Shown: positions 23,592-33,710, counted from the first letter of the stretch. The stretch is DNA of 64,000 nucleotides from Erythrobacter sp. (GCF_011765465.1 NZ_CP050265.1:310001-374000), one strand, 5' to 3'. Numbers and translations: made by a program. The notes: generated from the letters alone by a model not told the origin.

Positions 23592-24641
23592 ATGGAGCGC
23601 GAAAACCAGTTCATCGGCCAGTCCGGCGCCTTCCTCGACGCGGTCGAGCGCGCCAGCCGCGCCGCCGCGCTTTCCCGTCCCGTCCTCGTCATCGGCGAGC
23701 GCGGGACCGGCAAGGAACTCATCGCCGAACGCCTCCACCGCCTCTCGACCCGCTGGGACGAGCCGCTGGTGACGATGAACTGCGCGGCGCTGCCCGAAAC
23801 CCTGATCGAAGCCGAGCTGTTCGGCCACGAGGCGGGCGCCTTCACCGGTGCTACCAAAGCGCGCGCGGGAAGGTTCGAGGAAGCCGACAAGGGGACGCTA
23901 TTTCTCGACGAACTGGGCACATTGTCGATGGGCGCGCAGGAACGCCTGCTGAGAGCGGTCGAATACGGCGAGGTCACGCGCATCGGCGCCTCGCGCCCCG
24001 TGCGGGTCGATGTCCGCATCGTCGCCGCCACGAACGACGACCTGCCCGCGCTCGCCGAGGCGGGGGAATTCCGCGCGGACCTGCTCGACCGCTTGTCCTT
24101 CGAGGTCATCACCCTGCCGCCGCTGCGCGTGCGCGAGGGCGATATCGGCGTGCTTGCCGAATATTTCGGGCGGCGCATGGCGGCCGAGCTCGAATGGCTC
24201 GGCTGGCCCGGCTTCGCGCCGCACGTCATGGACCAGCTCGAGGAATACGCCTGGCCGGGCAATGTGCGCGAATTGAGGAACGTGGTCGAGCGCGCGGTCT
24301 ACCGCTGGGACGACCCTTCGATGCCGGTCGCGCACGTCCAGTTCGATCCCTTCGACAGCCCGTGGAAGCCGCGCACACCCTCGCACCGCAACACGGGCGC
24401 GCCTGCGCCTTCCCCGAACACTCCGAAGGCGGGCGATTTCGCCTCTGCCGCCCCCTGCTTCGACGAGATCGAGGACCTGCGCGCCGCCGTCGATGCGCAC
24501 GAACGCGCGATCGTCGAACACGCTCTGGGAAAGCATCGCTGGAACCAGCGCCAGACCGCCCGCGCGCTGAACCTCACCTATGACCAGCTGCGCCACTGCA
24601 TCAAGAAGCATGGGCTGATGGAGGAACAGGCCGCCGATTGA
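23592..24641 (+). CDS. pspF: PspF sigma-54-dependent activator of the psp operon
   Basis: A 349-residue bacterial enhancer-binding protein with no receiver domain, as in PspF. The AAA+ domain begins at once: Walker A GERGTGKE at 35-42, the sigma-54-contacting GAFTGA at 82-87, Walker B GTLFLDE at 101-107 and an arginine-finger region RADLLDRL at about 161-168. A Pro-rich linker (about 265-305) is longer than in E. coli. The Fis-type helix-turn-helix is WNQRQTARALNLTYDQLRHC near the end. It is divergent from the psp operon it should control. In unstressed cells PspA is expected to inhibit it. Confidence 0.95.
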   Translation: MERENQFIGQSGAFLDAVERASRAAALSRPVLVIGERGTGKELIAERLHRLSTRWDEPLVTMNCAALPETLIEAELFGHEAGAFTGATKARAGRFEEADKGTLFLDELGTLSMGAQERLLRAVEYGEVTRIGASRPVRVDVRIVAATNDDLPALAEAGEFRADLLDRLSFEVITLPPLRVREGDIGVLAEYFGRRMAAELEWLGWPGFAPHVMDQLEEYAWPGNVRELRNVVERAVYRWDDPSMPVAHVQFDPFDSPWKPRTPSHRNTGAPAPSPNTPKAGDFASAAPCFDEIEDLRAAVDAHERAIVEHALGKHRWNQRQTARALNLTYDQLRHCIKKHGLMEEQAAD

Positions 24642-24727
24642 GCGGCAGGCGCGGCGGCGCGGGGGTCAACCTTCTCCTAAGGTTTGGGCGCTAGGCCGGG
24701 CGAGACTGCATTCGCCGGGGAGTTTCG

Positions 24728-25051
24728 ATGCGCCTGCTTTCGGAGATGATCGACCAGCTTTCGACCACCGTGCGCCTCGTCATGGGGCTCGTTACCCTGT
24801 GCGCGCTCGGTTTCGGGGCGATGATGACCTTCGGCGCGGGCTGGGCCGCCCCGCAGGTGGCCGAGAAATTCGCCGAGCGCGCCGAGAAGGTCGGCAACAA
24901 GGCGATCGAGGCGCGGCTCGAGGCCGAGCGCGCCCGCGCGTTGGCGAAGGATGGCTGGGGCTATGATGCCGGCACGGGCGGCGGGCCTGCGGCGGGGTAC
25001 GAGAGTGCGCCCAAGGACGGCGAAGAGGAGTTCGGCGGCTGGGCCGAATAG
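24728..25051 (+). CDS. Small single-pass membrane protein next to pspF
   Basis: Not recognised. It encodes 107 residues: a short amphipathic start, one hydrophobic segment at about 15-38 (TVRLVMGLVTLCALGFGAMM), then a charged helix (VAEKFAERAEKVGNKAIEAR) and a Gly/Glu-rich acidic tail. The plan resembles the PspB-like array proteins but lacks their VTDRGY signature. It follows pspF by 86 bp in the same direction, so it may be co-transcribed with the activator. A Psp link is inferred from position only. Confidence 0.55.
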   Translation: MRLLSEMIDQLSTTVRLVMGLVTLCALGFGAMMTFGAGWAAPQVAEKFAERAEKVGNKAIEARLEAERARALAKDGWGYDAGTGGGPAAGYESAPKDGEEEFGGWAE

Positions 25052-25111
25052 GCTTGCGCCTGCGAGCGTTCATGGTTCCTTCCTGCGCGCAGCATATCGC
25101 GGGAAGTCCAT

Positions 25112-25123
25112 GTGAACGTTCAC
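25112..25123. promoter_or_regulatory. Perfect 12-bp palindrome GTGAACGTTCAC
   Basis: An isolated perfect dyad lies 145-156 bp upstream of the first PilZ gene start, in a gap with no gene. It has the form of a dimeric repressor operator. No regulator gene is adjacent, so the cognate protein is unknown. A GTG inside it could start a longer version of the PilZ reading frame, which I think unlikely. Confidence 0.35.
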
Positions 25124-25267
25124 CTTTTGCAAGCTGCGTCATGGCATTGTAATCAGGTCTGCAGGAGGGACCGCAGCGGCCCGCTGGGATCGGCGCCTCG
25201 GCGCGTTCACCGCGCGCCTTCCTTACGACACCGGCCCTGGATGGCTGCGGCAACGGGTGGGCGAGCG

Positions 25268-25891
25268 ATGGCGGACCCGGACAAGACAGGCGCAGGCGGC
25301 GAAGCACGCCGTATCGGACCCGCGCCGGACGCTGCGGGCGTGCGGCGTTCGATCGATGCGGCCTGGGACCGCGACTTCGCGAAAACCCCTCCTGGCAGCC
25401 CGGGGGCGGGAGCAAAATCGGGCGCGGCAGGTCTAGGCCCCGGGGCCAACAGCGGGAGCGGTCCGGTGGACAAGCCCGGCGGCAGGGCCGACGCCGCGAC
25501 GAACGAGGGCTCTACGGCGATCCCCAATACAGGGCGACGATCTGCCCCGCGTCTGAGGGTCAGCCTGCCCGCGCGGCTCATCTCGATCGAGGGCAACCAG
25601 CCCTGCGTCCTGATGAACCTGTCGCGCAGCGGCGCGCAGGTCGCGGTGCTCGAGGCGATACGCGTAGGCGAGGGAGCAGTGCTGCGCTGCGGCTCGCTCG
25701 AGGTTTTCGGCGACGTGATCCGCAGCGATTTCGGGCTCAACGCGATCCGCTTCGAGGAGGAAATCAGCGACGCCCAGGTGCTCGACATCCGGCATTATTA
25801 CGAGACGTTCGAGGACCGCGAGCGGCGTTCGCTGATCGACACGGCGCGCAAATGGGTGACCGGCGACAGCGACGACGACCGCCCGATCTGA
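25268..25891 (+). CDS. PilZ-domain protein 1
   Basis: A 207-residue protein from the ATG at 25268; in-frame starts at 25241 and 25112 would add residues of no clear character. Residues 1-85 are low-complexity Gly/Ala/Pro. The PilZ domain follows with the c-di-GMP motif RSAPR (RxxxR) and NLSRSGA, which fits (D/N)xSxxG. The end reads DTARKWVTGDSDDD. It probably reports cyclic-di-GMP levels. A smaller paralog lies 74 bp downstream with the same C-terminal ARxWVTG motif. Confidence 0.8.
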   Translation: MADPDKTGAGGEARRIGPAPDAAGVRRSIDAAWDRDFAKTPPGSPGAGAKSGAAGLGPGANSGSGPVDKPGGRADAATNEGSTAIPNTGRRSAPRLRVSLPARLISIEGNQPCVLMNLSRSGAQVAVLEAIRVGEGAVLRCGSLEVFGDVIRSDFGLNAIRFEEEISDAQVLDIRHYYETFEDRERRSLIDTARKWVTGDSDDDRPI

Positions 25892-25965
25892 GCCCGCGGC
25901 GGGCTACGCGAATAATCCTGGCCCCGGCGAGTAATTTCTTAACCGACTACGGTCATTGGGGCGGC

Positions 25966-26373
25966 ATGGTTGATACCCCGCCCCGCTCTCCGCGTGCTTC
26001 CTCCCCACCATCCATCACGGGCAGGCGCGCGGCGGCGCGGCTGCGGCTCGGCGTGGATGCGCAACTGGTCACGCTTGCCGGGGCCGAGCGCTGCGAACTC
26101 GTCGACCTGTCGCTGAGCGGTGCGAGGGTCGCGCTCGGGCGGGAGCCCGACGGCCTGCTCGGCGAGGGCGAGGGCGCTGTGCTGAAGGTCGCCGGGCTCG
26201 AGGCGTTCGGCGAGATCGTGCGCTGCGGTTCGCATGGCCTCGCCTTCGCCTTCGACGAACCGCTGGCAAGCGAAGATGTGCTGGCGATGCGCGCCCATGC
26301 CGAACGGATCGCGCGCGAACCGGATCGCACTCTACGCCGACAGGCGCGCGACTGGGTGACAGGCGGGCGCTAG
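25966..26373 (+). CDS. PilZ-domain protein 2
   Basis: A 135-residue protein from the ATG at 25966. The PilZ motif residues are RAAAR and DLSLSGA, so cyclic-di-GMP binding should be intact. The body (GEGAVLKVAGLEAFGEIVRC) matches the first PilZ protein (GEGAVLRCGSLEVFGDVIRS), and both end ARxWVTG, so this is a tandem duplication in which the second copy lacks the long low-complexity N-terminus. The output partner is unknown. Confidence 0.82.
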   Translation: MVDTPPRSPRASSPPSITGRRAAARLRLGVDAQLVTLAGAERCELVDLSLSGARVALGREPDGLLGEGEGAVLKVAGLEAFGEIVRCGSHGLAFAFDEPLASEDVLAMRAHAERIAREPDRTLRRQARDWVTGGR

Positions 26374-26557
26374 GGCATTCGCCCGGACGCCGCAGGCCGC
26401 ACGCGCCTTTGCTCTTGCCAAATCGCGTTGGCGCGACTACCTCACGCATATCCCGACATTGTCGAGACTCTGAAGGGCTGGCGCCTCCGGGGGCCGGCAC
26501 TTAACCCGTTTTGTCATCCCGCGGCGCTATTTTCGCCCGCGAACCGAAGGAAACCGA

Positions 26558-27127
26558 TTGGCCGACATCGACCGCCTGACCGCGATCATCGAGCCCGAGG
26601 CGAAAGCGCTCGGCTTCGATCTCGTGCGCGTGAAGATGATGCCGTCGGAAGCCGGTGACGGCGGGCAGGCGCTCCAGATCATGGCCGAAGACCCTGCGAC
26701 GGGCCAGCTGGTGATCGACCAGTGCGCGGCGCTTTCGCGGCGCGTTTCGGACGCGATCGACGCAGCGGAAGAGGCGGGCGAGGTGCTCGTCGAAGGGGCC
26801 TATCACCTCGAGGTCTCGAGCCCCGGCATCGACCGTCCGCTCACCCGGACGAAGGATTTTTCCGACTGGGCCGGGCACGAGGCGAAGATCGTCATGGCGA
26901 AGGGCTATGACGGGCAGCGCAGTTACAAGGGCGAACTCGTCGGCATCGAAGGCGAAGAAGTGCTCCTCAAGGACGCGAAGGCGGGCGATGTCCGCCTGCC
27001 GCGCGAACAGATCCATTCCGCCAAGCTCGTCCTCACCGACGCGCTGATCGCGGCGACGCGCCCGCTCGATGCGAGCGGGGCGGACGAACTCATCGAAGAC
27101 CTCACAGAAGAAAAGGCAGACGACTGA
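26558..27127 (+). CDS. rimP: Ribosome maturation factor RimP
   Basis: A 189-residue 30S assembly factor. The start is a TTG at 26558 with GAAGGAAA just upstream; no ATG gives the conserved beginning ADIDRLTAIIEPEAKALGFD. The family motif YHLEVSSPGIDRPLTRTKDF is present. The stop overlaps the nusA start (TGATG), as in many bacteria. The first gene of the rimP-nusA-ylxR-infB-rbfA cluster. Confidence 0.95.
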   Translation: MADIDRLTAIIEPEAKALGFDLVRVKMMPSEAGDGGQALQIMAEDPATGQLVIDQCAALSRRVSDAIDAAEEAGEVLVEGAYHLEVSSPGIDRPLTRTKDFSDWAGHEAKIVMAKGYDGQRSYKGELVGIEGEEVLLKDAKAGDVRLPREQIHSAKLVLTDALIAATRPLDASGADELIEDLTEEKADD

Positions 27128-28791
27128 TGGCCAGTGCCATTTCCGCGAACAAGGCCGAACTGCTCGCGATCGCGAACTCGGTCGCCTCGGAGAAGATGAT
27201 CGACAAGTCGATCGTGATCGAGGCGATGGAAGAAGCGATCCAGAAGAGCGCGCGCAACCGCTATGGCGCGGAGAACGACATCCGCGCCAAGCTCGATCCC
27301 CAGACCGGCGACCTCACCTTGTGGCGCGTCGTCGAAGTGGTCGAGGAGGTCGAGGACTATTTCAAGCAGGTCGATCTCAAGCAGGCCCAGAAGCTCAAGG
27401 AAGACGCCCAGATCGGCGACTTCATCGTCGACCCGCTGCCGCCGGTCGACCTTGGCCGCATCGACGCGCAGAGCGCCAAGCAGGTGATCTTCCAGAAGGT
27501 CCGCGATGCCGAGCGAGAGCGCCAGTACGAGGAATTCAAGGACCGCGCGGGCGAGATCATCACCGGCGTCATCAAGTCGGTCGAATTCGGCCACGTGATC
27601 GTCAATCTCGGCCGGGCCGAGGGCGTCATCCGCCGCGACCAGCAGATCCCGCGCGAGGCCGCCCGCGTGGGCGAGCGCGTGCGCGCGCTCATCACCAAGG
27701 TCGAACGCAACAACCGCGGGCCGCAGATCTTCCTCTCCCGCGCCGCGCCCGATTTCATGCGCAAGCTGTTCGCGCAGGAAGTGCCCGAAATCTACGACGG
27801 CATCATCGAGATCAAGGCCGCCGCGCGCGATCCCGGCAGCCGCGCCAAGATCGGCGTCATCAGCTACGATTCGAGCATCGACCCCGTCGGCGCCTGCGTC
27901 GGCATGAAGGGCAGCCGCGTGCAGGCGGTGGTGCAGGAACTCCAGGGCGAGAAGATCGACATCATCCCCTGGTCCGAAGATACCGCGACCTTCGTCGTCA
28001 ACGCGCTTCAGCCCGCCACGGTCAGCCGCGTCGTTCTCGACGAGGAAGAGGGCCGGATCGAGGTCGTCGTGCCCGATGACCAGCTTTCGCTCGCGATCGG
28101 TCGCCGCGGCCAGAACGTGCGGCTCGCCAGCCAGCTCACCGGCCACCAGATCGACATCATGACCGAGGAAGAGGCCAGCGAGAAGCGGTCGAAGGAATTC
28201 GCCGAACGCTCCAAGATGTTCGAGGAGGAGCTCGACGTCGACGAAACGCTCTCGCAGCTGCTCGTCGCCGAAGGCTTCGCCGAACTGGAAGAGGTCGCTT
28301 ATGTCGAACTCGCAGAACTCGCCGCGATCGAGGGCTTCGACGAGGAACTCGCCGAGGAACTCCAGAGCCGCGCGATCGAGGCGCTGGAACGGCAGGAAGC
28401 CGCCTATCGCGAACAGCGCCGCGAACTCGGCGTCGAGGACGATCTTGCCGAAATCCCGCACCTGACCGAAGCCATGCTGGTCACGCTGGGCAAGGCGGGG
28501 ATCAAGACGCTCGACGATCTCGCCGACCTCGCCACCGACGAGCTGATCGCCAAGAAGCGCGAGGCTCCGCGCCGCCGCAACAATGCCGACGGCCCGCCGA
28601 TGCGCCGTCCGCAGCGCGAACAGGACAAGGGCGGGGTGCTCGGCGAATACGGTCTGACCGAAGAGCAGGGCAACGAGATCATCATGGCCGCCCGCGCGCA
28701 TTGGTTCGAGGATGAGGAAGAAGCGCCCGCCGCCGAGAGCGGCGAAGCGCCCGACACCCAGGAGGCCGCCCATGCGGACTCCGACCAATGA
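27127..28791 (+). CDS. nusA: Transcription termination/antitermination factor NusA
   Basis: A 554-residue NusA. The N-terminal RNA-polymerase-binding domain covers about 1-125 and the S1 domain follows ([20 protein letters not shown]). Two KH domains include [19 protein letters not shown] and [18 protein letters not shown]. There are acidic repeat-like C-terminal domains (about 350-450), then a charged alphaproteobacterial tail. It controls pausing, termination and rRNA antitermination. Translation is coupled to rimP. Confidence 0.97.
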   Translation: MASAISANKAELLAIANSVASEKMIDKSIVIEAMEEAIQKSARNRYGAENDIRAKLDPQTGDLTLWRVVEVVEEVEDYFKQVDLKQAQKLKEDAQIGDFIVDPLPPVDLGRIDAQSAKQVIFQKVRDAERERQYEEFKDRAGEIITGVIKSVEFGHVIVNLGRAEGVIRRDQQIPREAARVGERVRALITKVERNNRGPQIFLSRAAPDFMRKLFAQEVPEIYDGIIEIKAAARDPGSRAKIGVISYDSSIDPVGACVGMKGSRVQAVVQELQGEKIDIIPWSEDTATFVVNALQPATVSRVVLDEEEGRIEVVVPDDQLSLAIGRRGQNVRLASQLTGHQIDIMTEEEASEKRSKEFAERSKMFEEELDVDETLSQLLVAEGFAELEEVAYVELAELAAIEGFDEELAEELQSRAIEALERQEAAYREQRRELGVEDDLAEIPHLTEAMLVTLGKAGIKTLDDLADLATDELIAKKREAPRRRNNADGPPMRRPQREQDKGGVLGEYGLTEEQGNEIIMAARAHWFEDEEEAPAAESGEAPDTQEAAHADSDQ

Positions 28792-29563
28792 GCGCCTGAC
28801 GCCGGACATCGACGAAGCCGATACTCCCGCCACTTCCGGGAGCGAGCGGCGCTGCATCCTCTCGGGAAAGAGCTTCCCGCGCGATGATCTCGTGCGGCTG
28901 GCGATTTCGCCGCCCGATGCGGACGGCGTGTGCCACGTCCTGCCCGACCCCGGTGCCAAGGCGCCGGGGCGGGGGGCGTGGGTCGCGCCGGACCGCGCGG
29001 CGCTTGAAAGCGCGCTTGCCGAGGGCCATTTGAAAAAGGCGCTGCTGCGCGCGTTCAAGGGGGCGAGGCTCGCCATAGCGGACGACCTCGCCGACCGGGT
29101 GGAAGCCGCGCTGCGCCGCAGCCTTGCCGAGAGGCTGGGGCTGGAATTGCGCGCCGGACACATAGTGCTCGGCTCCTCGCGGATCGAGGAGCAGGCGCGC
29201 AGCGGGCGGATCGAGCTCCTGCTCCACGCCGCCGACAGCAGCGAGGACGGGCGCAAGCGGCTCGACCAGGCATGGCGCGTCGGGACCGAGGCGGAAGGCT
29301 CGGGGCTACGCGGCGAGGTCTTGCCACTGGACCGCGCGGCGCTCTCTGTGGCATTGGGCCGCGACAATGTCGTCCACCTGGGGGTTTCCTACCCCCGCCG
29401 ACAGGAGGCAGGCGGATCCTCGCCGGCCTCGCGGGTCGCCCATGCGGCCGCCCGCCTTTCGAACTACATGGGCCTCTCCCCGGACCGGCAGGGTCCGCGC
29501 GCAGATGCCGCCGATACAGCGGGCGCACCGGGCGTCGGCAGTGATGAATACGTGAAGGAATGA
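28772..29563 (+). CDS. YlxR (DUF448) RNA-binding protein with C-terminal L7Ae-like domain
   Basis: A 263-residue protein from the ATG at 28772, overlapping the end of nusA by 20 bp. The N-terminal DUF448/YlxR domain contains [20 protein letters not shown] and [15 protein letters not shown]. The following part ([20 protein letters not shown], then [20 protein letters not shown]) resembles the L7Ae/L30e RNA-binding fold, a fusion usual in Alphaproteobacteria. The tail is low-complexity. It sits 9 bp before infB, the typical nusA-ylxR-infB order. Confidence 0.88.
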   Translation: MRTPTNERLTPDIDEADTPATSGSERRCILSGKSFPRDDLVRLAISPPDADGVCHVLPDPGAKAPGRGAWVAPDRAALESALAEGHLKKALLRAFKGARLAIADDLADRVEAALRRSLAERLGLELRAGHIVLGSSRIEEQARSGRIELLLHAADSSEDGRKRLDQAWRVGTEAEGSGLRGEVLPLDRAALSVALGRDNVVHLGVSYPRRQEAGGSSPASRVAHAAARLSNYMGLSPDRQGPRADAADTAGAPGVGSDEYVKE

Positions 29564-29572
29564 CGAGCCGTA

Positions 29573-32128
29573 ATGAGCGACGATAACGAAAAACGCACCC
29601 GCAAGCCGTTGGGCCTCAAGCGCGCGGTGGACGCTGGCGAGGTCAAGCAGACCTTCAGCCACGGCCGCACGAACAAGGTCGCGGTCGAGGTGAAGCGCCG
29701 CCGCAAGCTCGTGAAACCGGGCGAGGCCGCGGCGACGCCCGAGCCGGCTCCGGCCCCCGCACCCGCTCCTGCACCCGCCCCGGCTCCGGCCCCGGCGGCG
29801 AAGAAGCCTGCGCCCAAACCGGCTCCGTCGAAAGCGCCTCCCGGCGAAACCCCGCAGGAGCGCGTCAAGCGGCTCCAGCGCGAGGCCGAGGAAGAGCGCC
29901 TGCGCCTCGCCGAAGAGGCGCGCAAGCGCGAGGAAGAGCAGGCCCGCAAGGCCGCCGAAGAGGAAAAGCGCCGCGCCGAGGAAAACCGCAAGGCGGAAGA
30001 AGAAGCCGAAAAGCGCGCCGCCGAAGAGGCGAAGAAGGCCGCCGAAGCGCCGGCGGAAGAGACGCCTTCGACCGAACCTGCCGAAGCCGAGGCTCCGGCC
30101 GCGAAGGGCGGCTCCATGCCCGCTGCGCGCAAGTTCACGCCGGTCGCCCGGCCCGAGCCCAAGCGCCCGGAAAAGAAGAAGAAGGAAGAAAAGCGCCCCG
30201 CTCCCGCCAGCGGCGGCGGCAAGGACAAGCGCCGTTCGGGCAAGCTCACCGTTACCCGCGCCCTCAACGAGGACGAAGGGCGCCGTGCGCGCAGTCTCGC
30301 CGCATTGAAGCGCGCACGCGAGAAGGAACGCCGGATGCAGGGCGGCGGCTCGTCCAAGCCGCGCGAGAAGCAGGTCCGCGACGTCGTCGTGCCCGAAGCG
30401 ATCACGGTGCAGGAACTCGCCAACCGCATGGCCGAAAAGGGCGCCGACCTCGTCAAGGCGCTGTTCAACATGGGCATGATGGTGACGGTCAACCAGACCA
30501 TCGACGCCGACACCGCGGAACTGCTGGTCGAGGAATTCGGCCACAACATCAAGCGCGTGTCCGAAGCCGACATCGACATCGTTCCGGCAGAGGACGACGA
30601 TCCCGAAGAGACGCTGAAGCCGCGTCCGCCGGTCGTCACGATCATGGGCCATGTCGACCACGGCAAGACGAGCCTGCTCGACGCCCTGCGCGGCACCGAC
30701 GTGACCAAGGGCGAGGCCGGCGGCATCACCCAGCACATCGGCAGCTACCAGGTCACGACCAAGAACAAGGACAAGATCACCTTTCTCGACACGCCCGGCC
30801 ACGCCGCCTTCACCGAAATGCGCGCGCGCGGGGCGAACGTCACCGACATCGTCGTGCTGGTGGTGGCCGCCGACGACGGGATCATGCCGCAGACGATCGA
30901 GGCCATCAATCACACCAAGGCCGCGGGCGTTCCCATGATCGTCGCGATCAACAAGATGGACAAGGACGAGGCCGACGCGGACAAGATCCGCAACCGCCTG
31001 CTCGAACACGAGGTGATCGTCGAGAAGCTCTCGGGCGACGTGCAGGACGTCGAAGTCTCGGCCAAGACCGGCAAGGGGCTGGACAACCTGCTCGAGGCGA
31101 TCGCGCTCCAGGCCGAACTGCTCGAACTCAAGGCCCGCCCCGACCGCGATGCCGAGGCGACCGTGATCGAAGCCCAGCTCGACAAGGGCCGCGGCCCCGT
31201 CGCGACCGTGCTGGTGACGCGCGGGACGCTCAAGCGCGGCGACACCTTCGTCGTCGGCACCGAAAGCGGGCGCGTGCGTGCGCTCGTCGATGACAGTGGC
31301 AAGCAGATCAAGGAAGCCGGGCCTTCGATGCCGGTCGAGGTGCTCGGCCTCGGCGGCGTGCCGTCGGCGGGCGACCAGCTCACCGTGGTGGAGAACGAAC
31401 AGCGCGCCCGCGAAGTCGCCGAATATCGCCAGGAAAAGGCGACCGAAAAGCGCACCGCGCTCGCGCCGACCAATTTCGACACGATGTTCAACAAGCTGCA
31501 GGCCAATGTCATCGAATGGCCGGTGCTGGTGAAGGCCGACGTGCAAGGCTCGGTCGAGGCGATCGTCAACGCGCTCCACAACATCTCGAACGACGAGATC
31601 AAGGTGCGCGTGCTCCACGCAGGCGTCGGCGCGATCACCGAGACCGACGTGAGCCTCGCCGCCGCCTCGAACGCCCCGATCATCGGCTTCAACGTGCGCC
31701 CCAACGCCAAGGCGCGCGAGCTGGTGAAGCGCGATAACGTGCGGATGATGTATTACGACGTCATCTACCACCTCACCGAAGAGGTCGCGAAGGAAATGGC
31801 GGGCGAACTCGGTCCCGAACGAATCGAGACGGTCGTCGGCCGCGCCGAGGTCAAGCAGGTCTTCCCGGCGGGCAAGAAGGACAAGGCCGCGGGCCTCCTC
31901 GTCATCGACGGGGTCATCCGCCGCAACCTCTTCGCGCGTCTCACCCGCGACGACGTTATCGTCTCGGCGACCAAGATCGCCTCGCTGCGCCGGTTCAAGG
32001 ACGACGTGGACGAGGTCCGCGCAGGGCTGGAGTGCGGCGTGGTGCTGGAGGACACGAACGACATCAAGCCGGGCGACAACCTCGAGGTGTTCGAAGTGAC
32101 CGAGCGCGAGCGGACGCTCGAGTTCTGA
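29573..32128 (+). CDS. infB: Translation initiation factor IF-2
   Basis: An 851-residue IF-2. It has the N-terminal IF2-associated domain ([20 protein letters not shown]), a long Pro/Ala and Lys/Glu-rich linker (about 50-240), the IF2_N segment, then the G domain. This has G1 [15 protein letters not shown]3 DTPGHAAF and G4 NKMD, followed by domains II-IV. It places initiator tRNA on the ribosome. The (PA)n run at about residues 59-79 is a simple repeat within the linker. Confidence 0.98.
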   Translation: MSDDNEKRTRKPLGLKRAVDAGEVKQTFSHGRTNKVAVEVKRRRKLVKPGEAAATPEPAPAPAPAPAPAPAPAPAAKKPAPKPAPSKAPPGETPQERVKRLQREAEEERLRLAEEARKREEEQARKAAEEEKRRAEENRKAEEEAEKRAAEEAKKAAEAPAEETPSTEPAEAEAPAAKGGSMPAARKFTPVARPEPKRPEKKKKEEKRPAPASGGGKDKRRSGKLTVTRALNEDEGRRARSLAALKRAREKERRMQGGGSSKPREKQVRDVVVPEAITVQELANRMAEKGADLVKALFNMGMMVTVNQTIDADTAELLVEEFGHNIKRVSEADIDIVPAEDDDPEETLKPRPPVVTIMGHVDHGKTSLLDALRGTDVTKGEAGGITQHIGSYQVTTKNKDKITFLDTPGHAAFTEMRARGANVTDIVVLVVAADDGIMPQTIEAINHTKAAGVPMIVAINKMDKDEADADKIRNRLLEHEVIVEKLSGDVQDVEVSAKTGKGLDNLLEAIALQAELLELKARPDRDAEATVIEAQLDKGRGPVATVLVTRGTLKRGDTFVVGTESGRVRALVDDSGKQIKEAGPSMPVEVLGLGGVPSAGDQLTVVENEQRAREVAEYRQEKATEKRTALAPTNFDTMFNKLQANVIEWPVLVKADVQGSVEAIVNALHNISNDEIKVRVLHAGVGAITETDVSLAAASNAPIIGFNVRPNAKARELVKRDNVRMMYYDVIYHLTEEVAKEMAGELGPERIETVVGRAEVKQVFPAGKKDKAAGLLVIDGVIRRNLFARLTRDDVIVSATKIASLRRFKDDVDEVRAGLECGVVLEDTNDIKPGDNLEVFEVTERERTLEF

Positions 32129-32145
32129 TCGCCGGAGAGGGCTGA

Positions 32146-32583
32146 ATGGACACTGCCGGAGTTTTCCCCGAGGATCATCACACCTCGCCCCATTCCGCGT
32201 TGCTCGGCTCCGAGTTCGTGGGCTGGGACGAGGCGACGCAGACCGCCACCATGCGCTTTACCGTCCGCAAGGAAATGACAACCTGGCGCGGCGGGGTGCA
32301 GGGCGGGCTCGTCGCGGGCTACCTCGACGATGTCATGGGCTATGCCTATGTCGCCGCCACCGGGGGCGAGATGGCGCCGCTCAATCTCGACCTCACGATG
32401 AGCCTCATCCGCCTGATCCCCGAAGGCCCGCTGATCGGCAAGGGTCGCGTGGTGAAGGCCGGGCGCAAGGTCGTCTTCCTCGAGGCGGAATTGCTTTCGG
32501 AGGACGGCAAGCTCATGGCCCGCGCCACTTCGACCGCGATCCCCACGCCGCGCCCCTCGCCGGAATCGACGGGCATGGTGTGA
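32146..32583 (+). CDS. PaaI-type hotdog thioesterase inserted between infB and rbfA
   Basis: A 145-residue protein of the PaaI/YigI-like thioesterase family: [40 protein letters not shown] with the active-site region, and [20 protein letters not shown]. The substrate is an acyl-CoA of unknown type. It lies 17 bp after infB and its stop overlaps the rbfA start, so it is translated as part of the ribosome-assembly operon although its activity has no clear link to it. Confidence 0.85.
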   Translation: MDTAGVFPEDHHTSPHSALLGSEFVGWDEATQTATMRFTVRKEMTTWRGGVQGGLVAGYLDDVMGYAYVAATGGEMAPLNLDLTMSLIRLIPEGPLIGKGRVVKAGRKVVFLEAELLSEDGKLMARATSTAIPTPRPSPESTGMV

Positions 32584-32990
32584 TGGCCCGCAAGCAGGAA
32601 TACACCGCCGAACAGCATTCGGTCCGCGTGCTCAAGGTGGGCGAGCGGGTGCGGCATATCCTGTCAGAACTCCTCGCCCGGCGCGAGGTGCATGACGAGA
32701 CGGTGAGCGCGGCGAATATCTCCGTGACCGAGGTCCGCATGACCCCGGACCTGCGCCATGCGACGGCTTACGTGAAACCGCTGCTGGGGCAGGCCGAGGA
32801 CGAGGTGGTGACCGCGCTCAGGCAGAACACCGCCTTTCTCCAGCGCGAGGTGGCGAAGCGGCTCGGCCTCAAATTCGCGCCCAAGCTCAAGTTCCGCAAG
32901 GATGAAAGCTTCGCCGAAGCCGACCGGATCGAGGCGCTGCTGCGCGATCCGAAAGTCGCGCGCGACCTCGACGGGGACGAAGAGGAATAG
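32583..32990 (+). CDS. rbfA: Ribosome-binding factor A
   Basis: A 135-residue 30S maturation factor with the KH-like RbfA fold: [20 protein letters not shown], then [20 protein letters not shown] and [20 protein letters not shown]. The ATG at 32583 overlaps the thioesterase stop; a GTG one codon earlier is less likely. It is the last gene of this part of the operon, ending 3 bp from the convergent yceI gene. Confidence 0.95.
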   Translation: MARKQEYTAEQHSVRVLKVGERVRHILSELLARREVHDETVSAANISVTEVRMTPDLRHATAYVKPLLGQAEDEVVTALRQNTAFLQREVAKRLGLKFAPKLKFRKDESFAEADRIEALLRDPKVARDLDGDEEE

Positions 32991-32993
32991 CGC

Positions 32994-33581
32994 CTAGCGC
33001 GGCACCATCCGCGCGCGCAGTTCGATGTCGACTTCGTTGCCGACGATGATCTGGTAGCTCTTCATGCCATAGTCGCGCCGGTCGATCGTGGTCCTGCCGG
33101 TGAAGCTGATCGGCTTGCCCACCGCCTCGCCCGGCGGGCTGTCGAACGTGACCGCAAGCGTCTGCGGCCTGCTCACCCCGCGCGCGGTCAGGACGCCTTC
33201 GAGCGTGCCCTCGAGCGGGCTCGACATGGTCAGCGAGCGTCCCTTGAAGCGGATCACGGGATATTTTTCGACCCAGAAGAACTTTTCGCCCCTGAGGCGG
33301 CGCAGGGTCACGCGGTCGGGCGCCTCGATCGCTTCGGCATCGAAAGTCACGTCGATCACCGCGCGTTCGGGCGCATCGGGGACGATCGTGACGGCCCCTT
33401 CCATCCGGGGAAAGCGCGCGGTCTTGCTGGCGAGGCCGAAGAAGGGGACGCGGGCGGAAACGTCGCTCGCATTGGCATCGAGCCGGTAGGTGAGCGCGCC
33501 GGGGCCGGGCTGCTGCGCCCATGCGGCAAGCCCGGCGAACAGCGCGATGAGCGGCAGCAGCGCGAGGCGGATGGCTTTCAT
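32994..33581 (-). CDS. YceI-family periplasmic lipid-binding protein
   Basis: A 195-residue protein with a signal peptide (AIRLALLPLIALFAGLAAWA) cleaved about residue 22. The YceI lipocalin-like barrel follows: YRLDANASDVSARVPFFGLA, KYPVIRFKGRSLTMS, TARGVSRPQTLAVTF and TTIDRRDYGMKSYQIIVGNE. Family members bind polyisoprenoids or similar lipids in the periplasm. Single gene, convergent with rbfA. Confidence 0.92.
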   Translation of the reverse strand: MKAIRLALLPLIALFAGLAAWAQQPGPGALTYRLDANASDVSARVPFFGLASKTARFPRMEGAVTIVPDAPERAVIDVTFDAEAIEAPDRVTLRRLRGEKFFWVEKYPVIRFKGRSLTMSSPLEGTLEGVLTARGVSRPQTLAVTFDSPPGEAVGKPISFTGRTTIDRRDYGMKSYQIIVGNEVDIELRARMVPR

Positions 33582-33710
33582 TGAGGTTGCGTCCCTTCAC
33601 GATCCCAACCCATGATAGCGCAAAAGGTTTCGGCTGGGGAACGCTTTTGCCGCCGATCTGGCGCGGGTCGCGGGCCCGGGCTAGGGGGGAGGGGCTGATC
33701 GGAGGGCCCC

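Noticed and set aside
26923..29367. A minus-strand open frame of 814 codons lies across nusA and ylxR.
   Set aside because: It is a shadow of well-supported plus-strand genes; its composition reflects third-position G+C bias only.
29730..29810. A repetitive CCGGCTCCGGCCCCCGCACC-type stretch near the infB start suggested a repeat element.
   Set aside because: It is the coding sequence of the Pro/Ala linker of IF-2, a known variable region.
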